Positions 60,270 to 64,000 of a DNA stretch of 64,000 nt are shown in pieces (the first letter of the stretch is position 1; each line of letters starts with the position of its first letter). The stretch covers positions 1 to 64,000 of the forward strand of contig CAIQWB010000117.1 in NCBI GenBank assembly GCA_903875465.1, in the 5' to 3' direction. The position numbers and the translations under genes are program-made. Source of the stretch: an uncultured Verrucomicrobia subdivision 3 bacterium (GTDB lineage: Bacteria; Verrucomicrobiota; Verrucomicrobiia; Limisphaerales; UBA11358). The notes beneath the pieces were generated by a model, which searched no databases, was not told the origin of the DNA, and saw only the letters and a list, made by a program, of their open reading frames with translations.

Positions 60270-60713
60270 TTAACGATACAGTAGCGCCCCGCCCAGCACT
60301 AAAAAGCCCAATATCGACAAAACCAGTCCCAGAATGGCCAAATCACGGCCTTCATAACGCTGCGGATTTTCCCCGATCTGAATGAGGGCAATCACCGAGA
60401 AAACCAGACCTAATATATTAAACGGGAATCCCCCGCAGCAACAGCCAAGCGTTATCGATAATACTCCGCAAAATAAGCCCGCATTCGCCATGGAGCGACT
60501 CCGTTTCGGCAGGGTGGGAGGCGCTCCTATAATCGCGTCCGCCGAAAATTCCCCGGCAAATTCCGGCAACAAGCCCACCAGGGTCCATTCCGCTGAACCC
60601 GTCACCAACACATGAGTCTGCGCTTCCACCCGGTTTTGCCGGATCCACTGCCGCACTTGCTCCCCCGTGGCCGGACCGTAGGACTTTCCGTTGGTGCCGA
60701 TGATTTTATACAT
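60270..60713 (-). CDS. GYF-DUF4190 membrane protein
   Basis: 147 residues. N-terminal GYF_2 domain (YKIIGTNGKSYGPATGEQVRQWI...EWTLVGLLPEF), then two membrane helices with the DUF4190 pattern (MANAGLFCGVLSITLGCCCGGFPFNILGLVFSVIAL, LAILGLVLSILGFLVLGGALL). Of unknown function; it is common with DUF2752 in this phylum. Confidence 0.85.
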   Translation of the reverse strand: MYKIIGTNGKSYGPATGEQVRQWIRQNRVEAQTHVLVTGSAEWTLVGLLPEFAGEFSADAIIGAPPTLPKRSRSMANAGLFCGVLSITLGCCCGGFPFNILGLVFSVIALIQIGENPQRYEGRDLAILGLVLSILGFLVLGGALLYR

Positions 60714-60734
60714 GCAGCGTGATGTTCCGCGCCG

Positions 60735-61547
60735 TTATTCCGCTTCGCCAACACTGGCTCGCCCTGAGCCCCGCTTGGTCTTGAAATCAGCGCACCAGCC
60801 GCGCTTGCTCGCCCCGATGAATTCCAGCAACTGCACGGCTCCCGGGCTGTGAAATTCCGCCCGGGCTTGGGCCAGGGCCGCGCTGAACGAACCGTTGCGG
60901 CGAAACAGTTGATGGTAAAGTCGTTTCAATTCCAGCCGTTGTTCCGGGTTGAATCCCGCCCGCCGCAAACCCACGCTATTGAGTCCGCAGAGGCTGTTGA
61001 TGCCACTGGCAATCGTAAACGGCGGCAAATCCTTGCTGATCGCCGCGCCCCCCTGCATCAAGGCCAGCGTGCCCACGCGCACAAACTGGTGCACCAGGGC
61101 GTTCCCGGAGATAAATACCCGGTCGTGCACCGTGACATGCCCTGCCAGCAGCGCGCCGTTGGCCATGATTACGTGATTCCCCACCTGGCAATTATGCGCC
61201 ACATGCGACCCGGCCATCAAAAAATTATGCGATCCCACCAGGGTGTCCTCCGTGACTTTGGCTGACCGGTGCACCGTCACATGCTCGTGAAAGACGTTGT
61301 GATCCCCAATCCGCAACCCCGTGGGCTCCCCATTATATTTCAAGTCCTGCGGTGCATCCCCGATCACGGCCCCGGCATGGATGACATTATGCGTGCCCAG
61401 CACCGTGCGCCCGGTCAGATAAACGTGCGGTCCCACGACACAATGGGCGCCCAGCACCACCTCCCCATCAATCACCGTATACGGCCCCACCCGCACCGTG
61501 CTGTCCAGTTTGGCCCCCGGATGAATAACCGCAGTCGGATGAATCAT
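60735..61547 (-). CDS. lpxA: Acyl-ACP--UDP-N-acetylglucosamine O-acyltransferase
   Basis: 270 residues from the ATG at 61547 (MIHPTAVIHPGAKLD). Left-handed beta-helix of hexapeptide repeats, then a C-terminal helical domain. Key LpxA signatures: HNVFHEHVTVHRS (the catalytic His is in this region), GSHNFLMAGSHVAHNCQVGNHV, LCGLNSVGLRRAGF. It transfers the first acyl chain in lipid A synthesis, so the organism makes LPS-type lipid. It is a single lpxA without lpxB or fabZ beside it. Confidence 0.94.
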   Translation of the reverse strand: MIHPTAVIHPGAKLDSTVRVGPYTVIDGEVVLGAHCVVGPHVYLTGRTVLGTHNVIHAGAVIGDAPQDLKYNGEPTGLRIGDHNVFHEHVTVHRSAKVTEDTLVGSHNFLMAGSHVAHNCQVGNHVIMANGALLAGHVTVHDRVFISGNALVHQFVRVGTLALMQGGAAISKDLPPFTIASGINSLCGLNSVGLRRAGFNPEQRLELKRLYHQLFRRNGSFSAALAQARAEFHSPGAVQLLEFIGASKRGWCADFKTKRGSGRASVGEAE

Positions 61548-61680
61548 GGGCTCAGCCTCCGGCAGGCGGAGGTCAACGGCAGGAGTTTGCAGGACAACAT
61601 ATTCACGATTAACCTCAACACTGCCAACAACCCGGCCATGACGCAAGCGCAAGCCGCCGCCCGGCCGTTGTCCATTGGCC

Positions 61681-62385
61681 TCAATGGCGGGAGCCAAAGA
61701 CGCTGTCCAGAATGACCTCCTTGGTTTTCCAAAGCAGGGCCATGGTCATGGCCAGCGGCAGCAGGGCAAAAAAGACCAGCACCCAGAAACCCCCATCCTG
61801 CATCCAGACGAGTAAAAGTCCGATGCCCACCGAGGGTTGCGGGATTTGCAGCAGGCCCACATAAGCCGCCGTCAGCAGCAGCAAAGTGAACAGCAGGCTC
61901 CGGTTGAGCGCCGTGAACTGCCGGGTTTCCTGCCGCAACGTCTCCTCCGGCAGCATGGCCCCCAGCCGTTCAATCACTTGATTCAGGTGGTACAGGAAAA
62001 TCAGGGCCGTGACTTGCAGCACCACCACCATGAACGTGAAAAAGAACTGGCTCGGTTCCTTGTTGTGCCAATAAATAAACGGGCACAGCCCAAAGTTCAC
62101 CAGCCCCGAAAGCTTCGCCCGGTCCAAAGCCCGCAACCACGGGCGTTCCGTCCGTTGAAAACTGCCCATTTGCCACAGCCCGTACAGCAACAAACCATTC
62201 GTGGCCAGCCCCGGCAGCAATCCCAGTGGCTTGAGCCAGTCCGCCCGCGCCGTTTCCGCCGCCACCACCAGTGTCGCCGGCAAACCCCAGAACAATGCCG
62301 ACAACCCCCGGGCCAGCTGCCCCAGGGAGCGCAGCAGGGCACCTTCTGTCCGGGGATCCGGGCCCTGATTTTGGGAGGAGGTCAA
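61681..62385 (-). CDS. Uncharacterised integral membrane protein
   Basis: 234 residues and about five membrane helices (~45-70, ~85-100, ~115-135, ~165-185, ~195-215). WYWHNKEPSQ-like FIYWHNKEPSQFFF between helices 2 and 3, and GAMLPEETLRQETRQF. It overlaps speA by ATGA, so it is co-translated. The 130 bp to lpxA hold no gene. I cannot name the family. Confidence 0.7.
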   Translation of the reverse strand: MTSSQNQGPDPRTEGALLRSLGQLARGLSALFWGLPATLVVAAETARADWLKPLGLLPGLATNGLLLYGLWQMGSFQRTERPWLRALDRAKLSGLVNFGLCPFIYWHNKEPSQFFFTFMVVVLQVTALIFLYHLNQVIERLGAMLPEETLRQETRQFTALNRSLLFTLLLLTAAYVGLLQIPQPSVGIGLLLVWMQDGGFWVLVFFALLPLAMTMALLWKTKEVILDSVFGSRH

Positions 62386-64000
62386 AACGACAAATACGTG
62401 TAAGCTTTCAAGCCGCGTTCATACTCTTCCAGCAAACGCATCGCCTCCGAGGGCTTCATGCGGTCTGTCTTGATGGCCTCGTCCATCTGCGCCTTCATCT
62501 GGCGCTTCAATTCATTCTCGTCATACTGCACCGCGGTCAGCGAATGAATCACGGTGTTGCCCTCGATGATTTCCTCAATGTAATAGCCCACCGGTTCGTC
62601 CGGTTCCAGGAAGACGTGAACCTCATTGACCCGGCCAAACAAATTGTGCAGGTCACCCATGATGTCCTGGTACGCCCCCATCAGGAAGAAACCGATGTAG
62701 TAAGGCTCGATTTTACCCTGGCTGTTGATGTTCAGCGGATGCAGCGAAAGGGTGTCGCGCACATCCCGCAGATCAATGAACTTGTTCACCTGGCCGTCGG
62801 AATCGCAGGTGATGTCCACCAGCGTGGCCTCGCGCGTCGGCCGTTCGTTCAAGCGGCAGACCGGCATGATCGGGAACAACTGCCCCAGCGCCCAGTGGTC
62901 CAGCAGTGATTGGAACACGGAGAAATTGCACAGGTACTGGTCGCTGAGACTATCCTCCAGCTTGCGAATTTCCTCGGGAATGTACGCCTGCCCGCGAAAG
63001 CTCTGCACCACTTCCTGGCCAATTTCCCAATACAAATTTTCAATCCGCGCCTTGTCCGGCAAATCCAGCAGCCCCAGCGTGAACATTTGCTGCGCGTCCT
63101 CCCGCCGTTCCTGCGCGTCGTGGTAAGCCTCCAGTTTGTTCGCGCGGTCCAGGTTCTTTTTAATGTCCAGCAATTCCTTCACCAGTGCATGCTCCGAATC
63201 CCCATAGATGAAGGCATTCCCCGGGCGGATTTTTTCAATGGACCCAAACACTTCCACAATCAGCACGCTATGATGCGCCACGATCGCCCGGCCGCTCTCA
63301 CTGATAATGTTCGGATGCGGCACTTTCTCGGCATTGCACACATCGGCGATGTAATAAACGATGTCATTCGTGTATTCCTGCAAAGTGTAATTCGTCGAGC
63401 TGTCAAAGGCCGACCGGCTGCCGTCATAATCCACGCCCAGGCCACCCCCGACATCCATGTATTCGATCGCAAATCCCATTTTATACAGCTTGGCATAAAA
63501 ACGGGCCGCCTCCTGCACCGCTTTCTTCACCGTCAAAATATCCGGCACCTGCGAGCCAATGTGAAAATGCAGCAGCTTCAGGCAATGCCCCAGGTTTTCC
63601 GACCGCAGCAATTCCGTGGCCGTGAGCAGCTCCACCGTGCTCAGCCCAAATTTCGCGTTCTCGCCGCCGCTCTCCGCCCACTTGCCCGCCCCCTTGCTCA
63701 GCAACCGTGCCCGGATGCCCACGATTGGCTCCACCCCCAGTTGCTTGGAAATGGCAATGATATGGCGCAGTTCCTCGAGCTTCTCCACCACCATGATGAC
63801 TTTCTTGCCCAGCTTGATGCCCAGCAGCGCCATCTTGATGAAATCCGCGTCCTTGTAACCATTGCACACAATCAGGCAGCCCACCTGGTTTTGCAACGCC
63901 AGCCCGGCAAACAGCTCCGGCTTGCTGCCCACTTCCAGCCCAAAATCCCACGCCTTGCCCGCATCCAGAATTTCCTCCACCACCTCGCGCAGTTGGTTCA
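62382..64000 (-). CDS. speA: Biosynthetic arginine decarboxylase (partial, 5' end outside window)
   Basis: At least 539 codons; the frame is open to the window edge and reads NQLREVVEEILDAGK at the edge, so the PLP-lysine region (KVNQ) lies immediately outside. Landmarks: LIVCNGYKDADFI, KLLHFHIGSQVPDI, DVGGGLGVDYDGS (phosphate-binding glycines), HPNIISESGRA, FSVFQSLLDHWALGQLFP, GAYQDIMGDLHNLFGR. It forms agmatine for polyamine synthesis. Its stop overlaps the next gene. Confidence 0.95.
   Translation of the reverse strand, partial: NQLREVVEEILDAGKAWDFGLEVGSKPELFAGLALQNQVGCLIVCNGYKDADFIKMALLGIKLGKKVIMVVEKLEELRHIIAISKQLGVEPIVGIRARLLSKGAGKWAESGGENAKFGLSTVELLTATELLRSENLGHCLKLLHFHIGSQVPDILTVKKAVQEAARFYAKLYKMGFAIEYMDVGGGLGVDYDGSRSAFDSSTNYTLQEYTNDIVYYIADVCNAEKVPHPNIISESGRAIVAHHSVLIVEVFGSIEKIRPGNAFIYGDSEHALVKELLDIKKNLDRANKLEAYHDAQERREDAQQMFTLGLLDLPDKARIENLYWEIGQEVVQSFRGQAYIPEEIRKLEDSLSDQYLCNFSVFQSLLDHWALGQLFPIMPVCRLNERPTREATLVDITCDSDGQVNKFIDLRDVRDTLSLHPLNINSQGKIEPYYIGFFLMGAYQDIMGDLHNLFGRVNEVHVFLEPDEPVGYYIEEIIEGNTVIHSLTAVQYDENELKRQMKAQMDEAIKTDRMKPSEAMRLLEEYERGLKAYTYLSF

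Overview
The window looks like a chromosome segment of a Gram-negative bacterium of the Verrucomicrobiota, most likely a Pedosphaera/Limisphaerales-type relative. This is inferred from gene content: large secreted LamG/Ig/autotransporter-repeat proteins ending in an FYRL-type tail, pseudopilins with an H-X9-DG motif, DUF1080, a TIGR03067-type lipoprotein, PocR-AraC regulators, PadR systems with 'permease prefix' domains, and an LPS gene (lpxA). Base composition is moderately GC-rich and most starts lack a strong Shine-Dalgarno. No rRNA, tRNA, CRISPR array, prophage or transposase gene was seen.

Region by region. (1) 0.2-2.6 kb: a PadR repressor with three tandem paralogous membrane proteins sharing one N-terminal domain. 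(2) 2.8-9.3 kb: a Gfo/Idh/MocA oxidoreductase, an AraC regulator and a very large secreted LamG/Ig/beta-helix protein; an identical 18-bp site lies upstream of both flanking genes, in the same orientation to each. (3) 9.4-19.9 kb: a surface/secretion cluster on the minus strand with an NtrC-type sigma-54 activator (GAFTDA variant), a 976-residue LamG-SGNH hydrolase-YadA-head-like secreted protein, a proline-rich heptad-repeat protein, an outer-membrane beta-barrel, a histidine kinase and a beta-propeller protein. A full-consensus sigma-54 promoter lies in front of the heptad-repeat gene. (4) 20-25.7 kb: a small cytosolic protein, a DUF1080 protein, a GalU-like nucleotidyltransferase and an 1108-residue sugar kinase-UDP-sugar pyrophosphorylase fusion. 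(5) 25.8-32.6 kb: PocR-AraC regulator, FixL-like PAS kinase and NarL-type regulator; NUDIX-MFS pair; PadR plus a permease-prefix/Wzz fusion. (6) 32.6-38.4 kb: a complete branched-chain amino-acid-type ABC operon (LivJ-H-M-G-F) bracketed by two copies of a foldback MITE-like element. One copy interrupts a gene remnant and has a perfect 5-bp target duplication. (7) 38.5-52 kb: mostly housekeeping genes: Sel1 repeats, proC, AI-2E permease, HAD phosphatase, four-helix-bundle protein, prfA, rpmE, rplU-rpmA-obg, a beta-CASP RNase-like protein, pseudopilin, lipoprotein, porin and metF. (8) 52-64 kb: an envelope-lipid group on the minus strand (MCE/Mla transporter, a WPF-repeat secreted protein, an HpnN-like RND exporter, YbjQ, DUF2752, GYF/DUF4190, lpxA, a membrane protein), ending in speA, which runs off the window.

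The points most worth pursuing are the foldback element with its reconstructable target gene, the sigma-54-controlled surface operon, the AraC twin operators, the inverted-order sugar kinase-pyrophosphorylase, and the undescribed WPF-repeat protein beside the MCE transporter.
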